The notes below the pieces were generated by a model. The model saw only the letters and a list, made by a program, of their open reading frames with translations, was not told the origin of the DNA and made no database searches. From Pseudomonas paraglycinae (GTDB taxonomy: Bacteria; Pseudomonadota; Gammaproteobacteria; Pseudomonadales; Pseudomonadaceae): a DNA stretch of 64,000 bases. The DNA lies in contig NZ_BQHR01000003.1 of the NCBI RefSeq assembly GCF_021601625.1, positions 248,001 through 312,000 on the forward strand, given 5' to 3'. This document shows positions 49,744 to 58,576 of this stretch, one piece after another (within the stretch, counting starts at the first letter, position 1; every line of letters begins with the position of its first letter). A program made the translations under genes and the position numbers.

Positions 49744-50103
49744 CTAGTTCGGCTCGACGTGATCCAGCGCCTGATTCACCGCCAGTTCTCCAAGCATTAC
49801 CAACTGCGCAATGCCTATCGCGGTTTTGCGGTCGGCGGGGGCGAGGGTGGCGGCGAAGTTGTTGAGCATTTCGCTGGCGGAGCCGAGGGTTTCGCTGGCA
49901 TTGGCCAGCAGGGATTCAGTGTTGTCGGCGGGGTTGGCGAAGTACATGCGGTCGGGTTCGTTGACCGTGGCCATGATGCGGGCGCCGGGGCAGAGGTAGT
50001 GGTCGAGGGCGCGCTCGGCGGCTTCGTTGAGTTTTTTGGGGTCGATGGAATCGTAGGGAGAGGCCGGGTCTGTGACCGGCGGATGAGGCGTAGATTTAAT
50101 CAT
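49744..50103 (-). CDS. DUF6124-like small Pseudomonas protein
   Basis: A 119-residue cytoplasmic protein resembling the DUF6124 family found mainly in Pseudomonas. The N-terminal pattern DPASPYDSIDPKKLNEAAER is followed by ALDHYLCP and a helical second half (ESLLANASETLGSASEMLNN). Function is unknown. It has an unusually long and foldable upstream region (50104-50467). The family name is from memory. Confidence 0.75.
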   Translation of the reverse strand: MIKSTPHPPVTDPASPYDSIDPKKLNEAAERALDHYLCPGARIMATVNEPDRMYFANPADNTESLLANASETLGSASEMLNNFAATLAPADRKTAIGIAQLVMLGELAVNQALDHVEPN

Positions 50104-50467
50104 TTGCTCGAAACCTGAATGGAGTGCCCCCGCTCTGGCTACTAATCAAAGTGGAGGCAACTGTACGCAGGTTAGTAGACCGGGGTTTCGAGCAAGCCGG
50201 CGCACCCGAAGATGCCCTGCGCACAGTCGCCATCAGGTGCAGGAATCGAAATTCCTGACTGACAGATGCTTATGCACAAGCTCGAACCCTCGGGCTACTA
50301 AACCCGATCACTGCGAATCAGTGACCCGAATCAAGTTACCGATGGCCCTCCAGGCGCACAAGCCGGCGGATTCTGGCGTAGTGGTAGGCAGCGACGCAAG
50401 CCGTTGTAGGCTTCGGGACGTTACGCGCACTGCCTTTAAACAGCAGCCTTAAACGAACGCATCGCGG
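50104..50467 (-). other. Structured intergenic region upstream of the DUF6124-like gene
   Basis: No protein gene is convincing here. Arms 50170-50192 and 50281-50304 are imperfect inverse copies (about 20 pairs plus one wobble) and enclose 88 bases. Within them is a perfect 7-pair hairpin CAGGAAT-CGAA-ATTCCTG (50240-50257), and just outside is TCACTG-CGAAT-CAGTGA (50308-50324). This may be a folded 5' leader RNA of the minus-strand gene or a mobile repeat. It does not fit a tRNA. Confidence 0.5.
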
Positions 50468-51136
50468 CTATTTATCGTGATCAATATCCAGCTTGCTGAA
50501 CGTCACCTGCCCACCCTCACTGGTGTACCCGGTGTTGTCCTGCACATACACCCCCGCCTTGAAATACAGCGGTTTGTTGCGCCATGTCGCGCTGATCTGC
50601 GAATCCCACTGATACCCGGCCGCACTCACGCCCAATGCGCCGCCAGGGCTCAGGTGAATGAGGTAGTTGAACTCGCGATTGAGTTTGATCCCGGTGGCGA
50701 GGGTGATGACGCGGCTTTCGTCCTGATCCGGATGGGTGCGCAGCTTGATCACCAGGTTGCCGGTCTCGGTTTTTTCTTTGTATTGGTATTCAAGCTTGAG
50801 CATCGGCTTCTGGCTTTCATAGGCGTGGATCTGGCCGATGACGATCTTGCCGGAGCTGGGCACCTTGTTGACCGAAAGGGTCGCGCGCAGCAGGTTGTCG
50901 GCGTCGGGGTAATACCAGTTGCGCAATGTTCCGTTGCTGTAGGTCTCACGCAGTTCGGTGCGGGGATAAATGGCGTTTTCGGTTTTCGAACCGGTCACCG
51001 GGGACCAGAAGAACAGGGTGCCGGTGTCGGAATGGAAGTACTGATCCTTGAAGCCGTTCACCAGTTTGGAGGTTTCGACGGTGTAGGGCGGGCTGCCAAC
51101 GGGAACGCTGAGGTTCCAGGTTGCGAGGTCGATCAT
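50468..51136 (-). CDS. Polysaccharide lyase family 7 (alginate lyase)
   Basis: A 222-residue PL7 domain that cleaves alginate by beta-elimination. All three family blocks are present: RTELRE (59-64), GQIHAYE with the catalytic His (101-107), and YFKAGVYVQD (191-200) with the catalytic Tyr. The domain fills the whole protein. ATG 51136 starts directly at the domain, and no signal peptide is visible from it or from an upstream in-frame start at 51268. The enzyme therefore appears cytoplasmic or is exported by another route. Confidence 0.88.
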   Translation of the reverse strand: MIDLATWNLSVPVGSPPYTVETSKLVNGFKDQYFHSDTGTLFFWSPVTGSKTENAIYPRTELRETYSNGTLRNWYYPDADNLLRATLSVNKVPSSGKIVIGQIHAYESQKPMLKLEYQYKEKTETGNLVIKLRTHPDQDESRVITLATGIKLNREFNYLIHLSPGGALGVSAAGYQWDSQISATWRNKPLYFKAGVYVQDNTGYTSEGGQVTFSKLDIDHDK

Positions 51137-51487
51137 GTCGGTTCTTCCACTCTGTTGCTGTTGCACGCGCGTGCCAGAAGCTCTAGCCCGCGCCTCTTGG
51201 GGGCGGCCTTTATAAGCGTAGAGGGATTTTTTGTTAACGGCCGTCTGGCGGATGATTGGCGTCAACATCCTGTCGAAGTGCCATCTTTCCCGGTATTCGG
51301 GGGCTTCAGCGGTGACCGTTAGTCGGCTGCCCGCCGGTTTGTTTAAATGATGGCTGGATGACAGCTATTGCTTTTACAGATCCCGGACTAGAGTGAAGAC
51401 TCGGTGACTGTATGGTTTTCACGAGAAGCCGCCCGGAACACTGACCCGAGATGCCCCGACACGAGTTGTCCCGACAAGAGAAGCAGC
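51137..51487. other. Divergent intergenic region, no gene seen
   Basis: These 351 bases separate the alginate lyase gene from the GGDEF-EAL gene and should hold both promoters. GGGGGCGGCCTTTATAAGCG near 51200 and a TGTTTAAATGATGG stretch near 51340 are AT-containing patches. I see no reliable operator, terminator or RNA gene. Confidence 0.5.
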
Positions 51488-53611
51488 ATGGAATGCGCGC
51501 AACCCCAGCCAGGTGAAGGCAGCTCAGTCCTTTTGATCGTTGATGATTACCCTGAAAACCTGATCAGCATGCGCGCGTTGCTGCAGCGCCAGGACTGGCA
51601 GGTATTGACCGCCGCTTCCGGTTACGAAGCCCTCAACCTGTTGCTCGAACACGACATCGACCTGGTGCTGCTGGATGTGCAGATGCCGGGCATGGACGGT
51701 TTCGAAGTCGCGCGGCTGATGCGCGGCAGCCAGCGCACGCGCCTGACCCCGATCATTTTCCTCACTGCCAACGAGCAGTCCCAGGACGCCGTGATCAAGG
51801 GTTATGCCAGCGGTGCGGTGGATTACCTGTTCAAACCGTTCGATCCGCAGATTCTCAAGCCGAAAGTCCAGGCGTTGCTCGAGCACCAGCGCAATCGCCG
51901 GGCCTTGCAGCGTTTGAGTCAGGATCTGGAATCGGCGCGGGCCTTCAATGCCTCGGTGCTGGATAACGCGGCCGAAGGCATTCTGGTGTTGGGCGAGGAT
52001 GGTTTGATCCGCTTTGCCAACCCGGCGATTTCCCGGTTGCTCAATGCGCCGGTGAAGGAGCTGGAAGGGCAGGAGTTTCTCGATTATCTGCAGAAACCGC
52101 ACATTCCGCTGTGGGCCGATTCCGAGTTTTACGCCGGGTACAAACGTGGCGAGACGCTGCGTCTACACGATGCGTCGCTGCGCACCGCACCGGGGCAGCA
52201 GGTGCCAGTGGCCTTGTCCTGCGCGCCGCTGCCGAGTGAACAACATGCGATGGTGGTGACGGTGCTGGACATGTCGGTGGTGCGTCATCTGCATCAGCAG
52301 CTGGAATTTCAGGCTGTCACCGACCCGCTGACCGGGCTGCTCAATCGCCGGGGTTTTTACCAGACTGTGGAAAACCTGCTGTTGCGCGGCGAGCGCACGG
52401 ATAGCAGTTGGGTGTTGATGTATCTCGATCTCGACGGTTTCAAGAGGGTCAATGATTCCCTCGGCCATGATGCCGGGGACCGGGTGTTGCGCTGGGTCTC
52501 CGAACAATTGAAAGCGTGCCTGCGGCCATTCGACATTCTGGCGCGGATGGGCGGCGATGAATTCACCGCGCTGCTGGATCTGGAATTCCCCGAACAAGCG
52601 GCGAAGATTGCTGAAAAACTCATCGAGCGGGTGTCGATCTGTCAGCAGATCGAAGGCCTCGATATTGCTCTGGGCGCGAGTATCGGCATTGCCACCTACC
52701 CCGACTGCGGCAACAACCTCGACGGTCTGCTGCGCGCCTCGGACATCGCCATGTACGAGGCCAAGCGTGCCGGGCGTCAGCAATATCGTTTCTACGATCA
52801 TGAAATGAACGGCCGTGCGCGGTCGCGGCTGATGCTGGAAGAAAGCGTGCGTAATGCCATCGAGAACCGCGATTTCAATCTGGTGTATCAGCCGCAGGTG
52901 GCCATTGGCGATGGTCGCGTTCGTGGTTTCGAGGCGTTGCTGCGCTGGCAGCACCCGAGCGTCGGCGATGTGCCGCCGGGGTTGTTCCTGCCGTTGCTGG
53001 AGGAGGCGACGCTGATCAGCCGGCTCGGCAGCTGGATCTATCATCGCAGCGCCGGGCAGCGTAAGGCTTGGGAGTCCGAGTTCTCCAGGGATCTGGTGAT
53101 CGGCGTGAGCCTGAGCAACACCCAGTTCGGCCTGCCGAATCTGGTCACTGAATTGCGCCAAGTGCTGGAGCGCCATGGTTTGCAGCCACACCAGATGGAA
53201 GTGGAAGTCACCGAAGAAGCGCTGACGATCAACCCGGACGAGACCCGCAAGCAGCTGAAGCTGCTGCGCAATCTCGGGGTGCGGGTGGCGCTGGACGATT
53301 TCGGTTCCGGGGCCTGCTCGCTGGCGCATTTGCGCGATCTGGAACTGGATACCCTCAAACTCGATCGCCACCTGATTGCCCGATTGCCGGACTCGTCCCG
53401 CGACGCTTCGCTGGTGCGCACGGTCATCGACTTATGCAAGGAATACGGCTTGCTGGTGATTGCCGAAGGCGTGGAAACCGTCGAGCAATACCAGTGGCTG
53501 CAAGCCCATGGTTGCGAGTACGTGCAAGGCTTCCTGGTGGCGCGGCCGTTGGTCGCCGAGGACACCGCACGCTTTACCGAGCCGTTCGACTGGAGCGCGT
53601 TAGCCGGTTGA
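51488..53611 (+). CDS. Response regulator with PAS, GGDEF and EAL domains (cyclic-di-GMP turnover)
   Basis: A 707-residue cytoplasmic protein. The domains are a receiver (~10-130; LLIVDDYPENL, LVLLDVQMPGMDG), a PAS domain (~155-275), GGDEF (intact GGDEF at 355-359) and EAL (EAL at 482-484). RPFD, five residues before GGDEF, is a product-inhibition I-site, so the cyclase is probably active. In the EAL domain EVTEE, LDDFGSG, LKLD, EGVET and QGF are present, but the Asn expected in the NLS metal motif is Ser541 (GVSLSNTQF). Phosphodiesterase activity is therefore uncertain. ATG 51488 is preferred. No cognate kinase is nearby. Confidence 0.9.
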   Translation: MECAQPQPGEGSSVLLIVDDYPENLISMRALLQRQDWQVLTAASGYEALNLLLEHDIDLVLLDVQMPGMDGFEVARLMRGSQRTRLTPIIFLTANEQSQDAVIKGYASGAVDYLFKPFDPQILKPKVQALLEHQRNRRALQRLSQDLESARAFNASVLDNAAEGILVLGEDGLIRFANPAISRLLNAPVKELEGQEFLDYLQKPHIPLWADSEFYAGYKRGETLRLHDASLRTAPGQQVPVALSCAPLPSEQHAMVVTVLDMSVVRHLHQQLEFQAVTDPLTGLLNRRGFYQTVENLLLRGERTDSSWVLMYLDLDGFKRVNDSLGHDAGDRVLRWVSEQLKACLRPFDILARMGGDEFTALLDLEFPEQAAKIAEKLIERVSICQQIEGLDIALGASIGIATYPDCGNNLDGLLRASDIAMYEAKRAGRQQYRFYDHEMNGRARSRLMLEESVRNAIENRDFNLVYQPQVAIGDGRVRGFEALLRWQHPSVGDVPPGLFLPLLEEATLISRLGSWIYHRSAGQRKAWESEFSRDLVIGVSLSNTQFGLPNLVTELRQVLERHGLQPHQMEVEVTEEALTINPDETRKQLKLLRNLGVRVALDDFGSGACSLAHLRDLELDTLKLDRHLIARLPDSSRDASLVRTVIDLCKEYGLLVIAEGVETVEQYQWLQAHGCEYVQGFLVARPLVAEDTARFTEPFDWSALAG

Positions 53612-53652
53612 ATTCGCTACACTGGCGGCCTTTTCATGACCCGTGCCGCCCC

Positions 53653-54144
53653 ATGACTGCGTTGAAATACCTCCAGGCCTATCCCGCGAATCTGCAGGAT
53701 CAGGTGCGCCAATTGATCGCCGACAACCGCCTCGGTGATTACCTGAGCCAACGCTATCCGGGCCGCCACGATGTGCAGAGCGACAAGGCGTTGTACGGCT
53801 ACGCGCTGGACTTGAAGCAGGAATACCTGCGCAACGCCCCGGCCATCGACAAGGTCCTGTTCGACAACCGTCTCGATCTGACCCACCGCGCCCTCGGCCT
53901 GCACACCACGGTGTCGCGGGTGCAGGGCGGCAAGCTCAAGGCCAAGAAAGAGATCCGCATCGCCTCGCTGTTCAAGGACGCCGCGCCGGAGTTTCTGAAG
54001 ATGATCGTCGTGCACGAGCTGGCGCACTTCAAGGAGTCGGATCACAACAAGGCGTTCTATAAGTTATGTGAGCACATGCTGCCGGGCTACCACCAGGTCG
54101 AGTTCGACCTGCGGGTGTACCTGACGTGGCGCGACATGCAATAA
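53653..54144 (+). CDS. YgjP-like zinc metallopeptidase
   Basis: A 163-residue protein with the zinc motif VVHELAHFKESDHNKAFY, where HExxH plus the later His matches the YgjP/WLM group of M48-like peptidases. The N-terminal helical part (YLQAYPANLQDQVRQLIADN) precedes a beta region, LTHRALGLHTTVSRVQGGKL. No signal peptide is present. It starts 41 bases after the GGDEF-EAL gene and 24 bases before the next gene, so it may share a transcript with it. The substrate is unknown. Confidence 0.83.
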   Translation: MTALKYLQAYPANLQDQVRQLIADNRLGDYLSQRYPGRHDVQSDKALYGYALDLKQEYLRNAPAIDKVLFDNRLDLTHRALGLHTTVSRVQGGKLKAKKEIRIASLFKDAAPEFLKMIVVHELAHFKESDHNKAFYKLCEHMLPGYHQVEFDLRVYLTWRDMQ

Positions 54145-54168
54145 GACATCAAACAACGGAGCGCATGC

Positions 54169-54465
54169 ATGGACGTAAGCAAGACCAAGAGCAGTTTTTA
54201 CCGGCGCTTGTACGTGGCGTACCTGATCGACAGCGGCCTGGCGAGCAGCGTGCCGGCGCTGACCGAAGTCACTGGCATGCCCCGGCGCACGGCGCAGGAC
54301 ACGATTGCGGCGCTGGCGGATCTGGATATTGTCTGCGAGTTCGAACAGGAAGAGGGCGCGCGCAATCATGCGGGGCGCTATCGGATTCGTGAGTGGGGGG
54401 CGATTGATCGGGGGTGGATCGAGCGGAATTTGCGGCAGATCAAGGCTGTTCTCGAATATCCCTGA
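54169..54465 (+). CDS. Small winged helix-turn-helix protein
   Basis: A 98-residue protein with a winged helix: YVAYLIDSGLASSVPALTEV, then the recognition part GMPRRTAQDTIAALADLDIV and a short basic wing GARNHAGRYRIREWG. It is probably a DNA-binding regulator. It follows the metallopeptidase by 24 bases. Its target is unknown. Similar small proteins are conserved in Pseudomonas. Confidence 0.75.
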   Translation: MDVSKTKSSFYRRLYVAYLIDSGLASSVPALTEVTGMPRRTAQDTIAALADLDIVCEFEQEEGARNHAGRYRIREWGAIDRGWIERNLRQIKAVLEYP

Positions 54466-54492
54466 GTTTGGGTGTTCGCCTTTAGATTGTTG

Positions 54493-54669
54493 CCCTCACC
54501 CCAGCCCTCTCCCGGAGGGAGAGGGAGCTGACCGAGGTGTCTTGCGTCATACATCGACCTGATCAAGTGTGGCGATTATGGATTCAACAACGCTCGTTCA
54601 GGTCGTTGTATCTCCCGAATATTCCCCAATCAGTCCCCTCTCCCTCCGGGAGAGGGTTAGGGTGAGGGG
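54493..54669. repeat. Inverted repeat pair, CCCTCACCC type
   Basis: The arm at 54493-54525 (CCCTCACCCCAGCCCTCTCC) and the arm at 54635-54669 (its inverse with few changes) each contain a palindrome CTCTCCCGGAGGGAGAG or its equivalent. They flank about 110 bases without a gene. This is a different family from the REP pairs in this window. Confidence 0.75.
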
Positions 54670-54674
54670 GCTTT

Positions 54675-55127
54675 TCAGGAACGCCGCATCCCGATGTGCG
54701 GAATGTCATCCTCCAGATATTCCTCACCCGCCACCACAAACCCATACCGCCCGTAATACCCCTGCAAATGCGCCTGGGCCGACAGATAGATCGGCACTTC
54801 AGGCCAACGCTTCTGCGCCTGTTTCAGCGCCTGTTCCATCATTTCATGCCCCAGTCCTTTGCCACGCCCGGCCGGCGCGGTCAGCACGCGGCCGATCACC
54901 ACGTCGCCACCCTGGGATTCCGGATCCAGCAGGCGCAGGTACGCCACCAGCTGATCATCGTCCCAGCCCATCAGATGGCAGGTGTCACCGTCCAGATCCT
55001 GACCGTCCGGATCCAGGTAAGCGCAGCGCTGTTCGACCACGAACACTTCCGAGCGCAATTTCAAAATGGCGTACAGCTGCTCCAGTCCCAGATCGCTGTG
55101 ATGTTTGCAGACCCACTCGATTGTCAT
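54675..55127 (-). CDS. GNAT acetyltransferase, ElaA family
   Basis: A 150-residue GNAT-fold protein. ElaA features: LYAILKLRSEVFVVEQRCAY near the N terminus, then DLDGDTCHLMGW, and the acetyl-CoA loop VIGRVLTAPAGRGKGLGHEM (~residues 83-102), followed by LSAQAHLQGYYGRYGF. The substrate is unknown. ATG 55127 starts the conserved domain; an upstream in-frame start at 55214 adds 29 unrelated residues. Confidence 0.87.
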   Translation of the reverse strand: MTIEWVCKHHSDLGLEQLYAILKLRSEVFVVEQRCAYLDPDGQDLDGDTCHLMGWDDDQLVAYLRLLDPESQGGDVVIGRVLTAPAGRGKGLGHEMMEQALKQAQKRWPEVPIYLSAQAHLQGYYGRYGFVVAGEEYLEDDIPHIGMRRS

Positions 55128-55383
55128 CTTCCGATTCCTTGAACTACGTCGCCCGATACTAAGCGCAGCGCCGAAATATGTCTGTATGGCTGAGAAATCT
55201 GTGACAAAGGCCAAAATGCCATCATTCCAATATCGCGGCCCGCCGTACTTTGTGTAATCTGCTGGGAAGCGCTGTGCAATGGCTTCAATGAGCTAAGGTT
55301 AGGGCCTGGGATTCGCCGGTAAGGGGCCTTGGGGTTTTGACTGAAAACACGCCGGGCGGCCCGCCCGCTAAGGATTTTCAAGC

Positions 55384-56121
55384 ATGCCGCGATTGCATCG
55401 AGCCTTTGCTTTGATCGGATTGCTGTTGCTGGGTCAAAGCGCGGCAGCGGAGAAATTGCGTCTGGTGTTCGACGTCTGGCCGCCCTTTACCGATGACACA
55501 CTGGTCAACGGTGGGCTGGCGACCGACATCGTCAGCACGGCCCTGGCCCGTGCCGGTTATGCCAGCGGTTATGAGCAGGTGCCGTGGGCGCGGGCGTTGA
55601 TGGGGGTTGGCGAAGGACGTTACGACGTGCTGGTCAACGCCTGGTACAACGACGAGCGCACGAAGATCGGGCAGTTTTCCGCTGAGTACCTGCTCAATCG
55701 CGTGCGCTTCCTCAAGCGCAAAGACGCGCCCATCGAATACAACAACCTGCAGGAACTGCACACCTATCCGGTTGCGGTCGTGCGCGGCTACGCCTATTCG
55801 GCGCCGTTCGATGCCGACACCGCGTTGCAGAAAGTCCCTGTGCATAACTTCGCCATGGCCGTGCGCATGCTGGCGGCGGACCGGGTCAAGCTGACTCTGG
55901 AAGACGAATACGTCGCCCGCTATTACCTGGCCCGGGAATCACCGAAAGTCCGCAACGCGGTGGAGTTTCTGCCCAAGCCACTGAGCGAGAACAGCCTGCA
56001 TATTCTGGTCAGCCTGAAGAACCCGCAGCACGAACAGATCGTGGCCGGGTTCGACAAGGCGATTGCATCGATGAAGGCCGATGGCAGCTATGACAAGCTG
56101 CTCAGGCAGCATGGAATGTGA
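55384..56121 (+). CDS. Periplasmic solute-binding protein, family 3 type
   Basis: A 245-residue protein with a signal peptide (residues 1-~21, ending QSAAA). The binding fold shows EKLRLVFDVWPPFTDDTLVN, VPWARALMGVGEGRYDVLVN, and a C terminus AIASMKADGSYDKLLRQHGM typical of family 3. There is no transporter gene alongside. It resembles the protein encoded at 23637-24449 in size and layout. Confidence 0.82.
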   Translation: MPRLHRAFALIGLLLLGQSAAAEKLRLVFDVWPPFTDDTLVNGGLATDIVSTALARAGYASGYEQVPWARALMGVGEGRYDVLVNAWYNDERTKIGQFSAEYLLNRVRFLKRKDAPIEYNNLQELHTYPVAVVRGYAYSAPFDADTALQKVPVHNFAMAVRMLAADRVKLTLEDEYVARYYLARESPKVRNAVEFLPKPLSENSLHILVSLKNPQHEQIVAGFDKAIASMKADGSYDKLLRQHGM

Positions 56122-56127
56122 GGCGGC

Positions 56128-58311
56128 TCAGTCTTCGGCTGTGTCTTTGATCAGATGCGCCGCGAGCGTGCGCAACGGCCCGAGTTGACGGCAGATCAAC
56201 GCCAGTTGCGTCTGCACCAGCCGCTGGCCTTCGTCGATTTCGTCCGGCATCTGCTCCAGCTCATTGGCCAGCGCTTCTTCCTCATCGCTCTGAATCGCAA
56301 TCGGCTGTTTGCTCGCCAGCCCCTGGGCGATTTCATCGATGCTCGCCGCCAGACTCACGCCGGCGCCGTCGATCAGGTGTTCGCGCACCTCGGCCGGCAG
56401 CTGGGTTTCCCGGTGCGCGCCAAGCCCTGACAGATAGCTGAGCAAGGTGTGCGACAGCACCAGGAAGCGAAAGCCCACGTCGGCTTCCTTCCGGAAATGC
56501 CCCGGCTCCATCAGCATGTTCGCCAGCGTCGTGGAGAGTGCCGCGTCAGCGTTGTGCGCGTTGCGCCGGGCCAGGCGATAGGCGAGGTCGTCGCTCTTGC
56601 CGGCGGCGTATTGCTGCATGATCTGGCGCAGGTAAATGCTGTTGCAGGTGAGGGTGTTGGCCAGCACTTTGTTCAGGCGTCGGCCCTGCCAGTCCGGCAG
56701 GAACAGGAACACCGCCAGCCCGGCAATCAGGCTGCCGAGCAAGGTATCGAACAGCCTCGGCACAAACAGCCCGTAGCCGTCACCGACCTGGTTGAAGCAG
56801 AACAGCACCATGATCGTGATCGCGGCGGTCGCCACGGTGTAGCGGGTGGTGCGGTTGGTAAAGAACACCACGCCGGCGGCGATGGCGAAGCACGACTGCA
56901 CCAGCGGATTCGGGAACAGATCGAACAGCGCCCAGGCAATCGTCAGGCCGATCGCCGTGCCGAAAATCCGCTGACCGAGTTTGCGCCGGGTGGCGCCGTA
57001 GTTCGGCTGGCAGACGAACAGCGTGGTGAGGATGATCCAGTAACCCTGCGACGGGTGAATCAGGTGCACCATGCCGTAGCCGATGCTCAACGCCAGCGGC
57101 AAACGCAGGGCGTGACGGAACAGCAGCGAGGTCGGCGTCAGCTGCGTGCGCAGACGAATCCACACGTCCTTGAAGTTGCGCGGCGAGCGGTCGAGCAGGC
57201 TGCTGTCGGTGGCATCGGCCAGGGCGTCAGGGTTGCTGGCGTCACTGAGCAAACGGTCGAGGGTGCCGAGGTTGGCCGCCAGTGCGCGCAATGAACGCAG
57301 CAGCCCGCGCCAGGCCGGGTTGCTCTGGATGCGCAGGTGTTCGAGGGAGGCGTGCAGGTCGCTCAGGGCTTCGGCGAAACTCGCGTCGTAGATGAACGGC
57401 TGACGCATCTGGATCGATTCGGCCAGCGCCCGACAGGCCTTGCCTTGCTGGCGCAGCAGGCGCTGGCAGCGGAACAAGACATCGCTGTGGAAAAACGCAT
57501 CGGCCAGGGCGTTGTAGGGGTAGTGGGAAGAACTGGCGCGTTCGTGGATGTCTTGCGCCAGGAAGTACAGCTTCAGGTAACGGCTGACTTTCGAGCCCGG
57601 GCGACCGTTGCCGACCCGGTGCAGGATGATTTCCTTGGCGCTGTTCAGGGCTGCGACGACCCGGCCGTTTTGCTGGGCCAGTTCCAGTCGCCGTGCTTCG
57701 ACGTCCATCTGACGGATCGGCTCGAACAGCGAGGATTTCAGCTTCAGGTAATAGCCGAGTTCGCGGAACAGCCGCGCCAGACTCTGCTGCACCGGCTGAT
57801 TGGAAAACATCGCCTGCCACAGCACCGACAGCAGGCCGTACCACGCGGCACCGGCCACCAGCAGCATCGGCTCATGCCAGAAATCCGTGACCGCGCCACC
57901 GCGCTGATCCACGCCGATCATGGTGTAGACGGAAAGAATCAGGGTCGCCGAAGCAATCGCGCCATACCGTTCGCCCAGCGCACCGAGCATGGTCAGGCCG
58001 AAACTGGCCAGTGCCAGGGCGATGACGAACACGATGGGGTAGGGGAATAACAATTCCACCGACAGCGCCGCGACGCTGAAACACACCAGCGTCACCGCCA
58101 GTGCGTTGAGGCGGCCCTGCCAACTGTCGTCGGTCTCGGCCAGGGCGCTGGCGATGATCCCGAGGAACAGCGGGATCAGCAGCCCCATTTCATCCTGATA
58201 CCAGCACAGCGCCATGCTGCCGGTCAGGGCGATGAACACCCGCACGCTGTAGCTGAATTTATCCAGCGCCCACAGGCGCCGCAAAGACTGACGAAACGAG
58301 GTCGAGGACAT
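56128..58311 (-). CDS. YccS/FUSC-family inner-membrane protein
   Basis: A 727-residue protein with two sets of hydrophobic segments (residues ~20-150 and ~400-520), separated by a large cytoplasmic helical region. FRHALRLPLALSIGYGMVHL, then GYWIILTTLFVCQPNYGATR and RIFGTAIGLTIAWALF, are the FUSC/YccS block. Relatives have been linked to efflux or envelope functions, without a proven substrate. The stop lies 6 bases from that of the convergent binding-protein gene. Confidence 0.88.
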   Translation of the reverse strand: MSSTSFRQSLRRLWALDKFSYSVRVFIALTGSMALCWYQDEMGLLIPLFLGIIASALAETDDSWQGRLNALAVTLVCFSVAALSVELLFPYPIVFVIALALASFGLTMLGALGERYGAIASATLILSVYTMIGVDQRGGAVTDFWHEPMLLVAGAAWYGLLSVLWQAMFSNQPVQQSLARLFRELGYYLKLKSSLFEPIRQMDVEARRLELAQQNGRVVAALNSAKEIILHRVGNGRPGSKVSRYLKLYFLAQDIHERASSSHYPYNALADAFFHSDVLFRCQRLLRQQGKACRALAESIQMRQPFIYDASFAEALSDLHASLEHLRIQSNPAWRGLLRSLRALAANLGTLDRLLSDASNPDALADATDSSLLDRSPRNFKDVWIRLRTQLTPTSLLFRHALRLPLALSIGYGMVHLIHPSQGYWIILTTLFVCQPNYGATRRKLGQRIFGTAIGLTIAWALFDLFPNPLVQSCFAIAAGVVFFTNRTTRYTVATAAITIMVLFCFNQVGDGYGLFVPRLFDTLLGSLIAGLAVFLFLPDWQGRRLNKVLANTLTCNSIYLRQIMQQYAAGKSDDLAYRLARRNAHNADAALSTTLANMLMEPGHFRKEADVGFRFLVLSHTLLSYLSGLGAHRETQLPAEVREHLIDGAGVSLAASIDEIAQGLASKQPIAIQSDEEEALANELEQMPDEIDEGQRLVQTQLALICRQLGPLRTLAAHLIKDTAED

Positions 58312-58452
58312 GAAGTGCGAAGGCCTTCCGAGGCGATGCCGCTAAATTGAGCCAGTAATGACGCCGACGCAATGGCGCCGATCACATCTGACAGCAAAAA
58401 GTGTTCCTTTGGGTTCCTGCGCCGACTTCAAATTTTGAATCTTGCACACAAA

Positions 58453-58547
58453 CCTGTGGGAGCTGGCTTGCCAGCGATGAGGCCAGTACACCCAACATCA
58501 TTGCTGACTGTCAGGCCGCCATCGCTGGCAAGCCAGCTCCCACAGGG
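58453..58547. repeat. REP pair between yccS-like and HI0933-family genes
   Basis: Inverted arms lie at 58453-58479 and 58519-58546, of the same GCTGGC subtype as 10739-10833 (core GTGGGAGCTGGCTTGCCAGC). There is about 40 bases of loop and no gene. Confidence 0.85.
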
Positions 58548-58576
58548 ATTGCATTTCAAATCTAAAAAAACCTGGG

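Noticed and set aside
50170-50304. tRNA-like cloverleaf
   Set aside because: The GGTTCGAG-like piece suggested a T-loop, but there is no acceptor stem of 7 pairs, no anticodon arm of the right size and no CCA context.
50237-50452. A 71-codon plus-strand frame
   Set aside because: It overlaps the structured region with hairpins, has no convincing ribosome-binding site and no recognisable domain.
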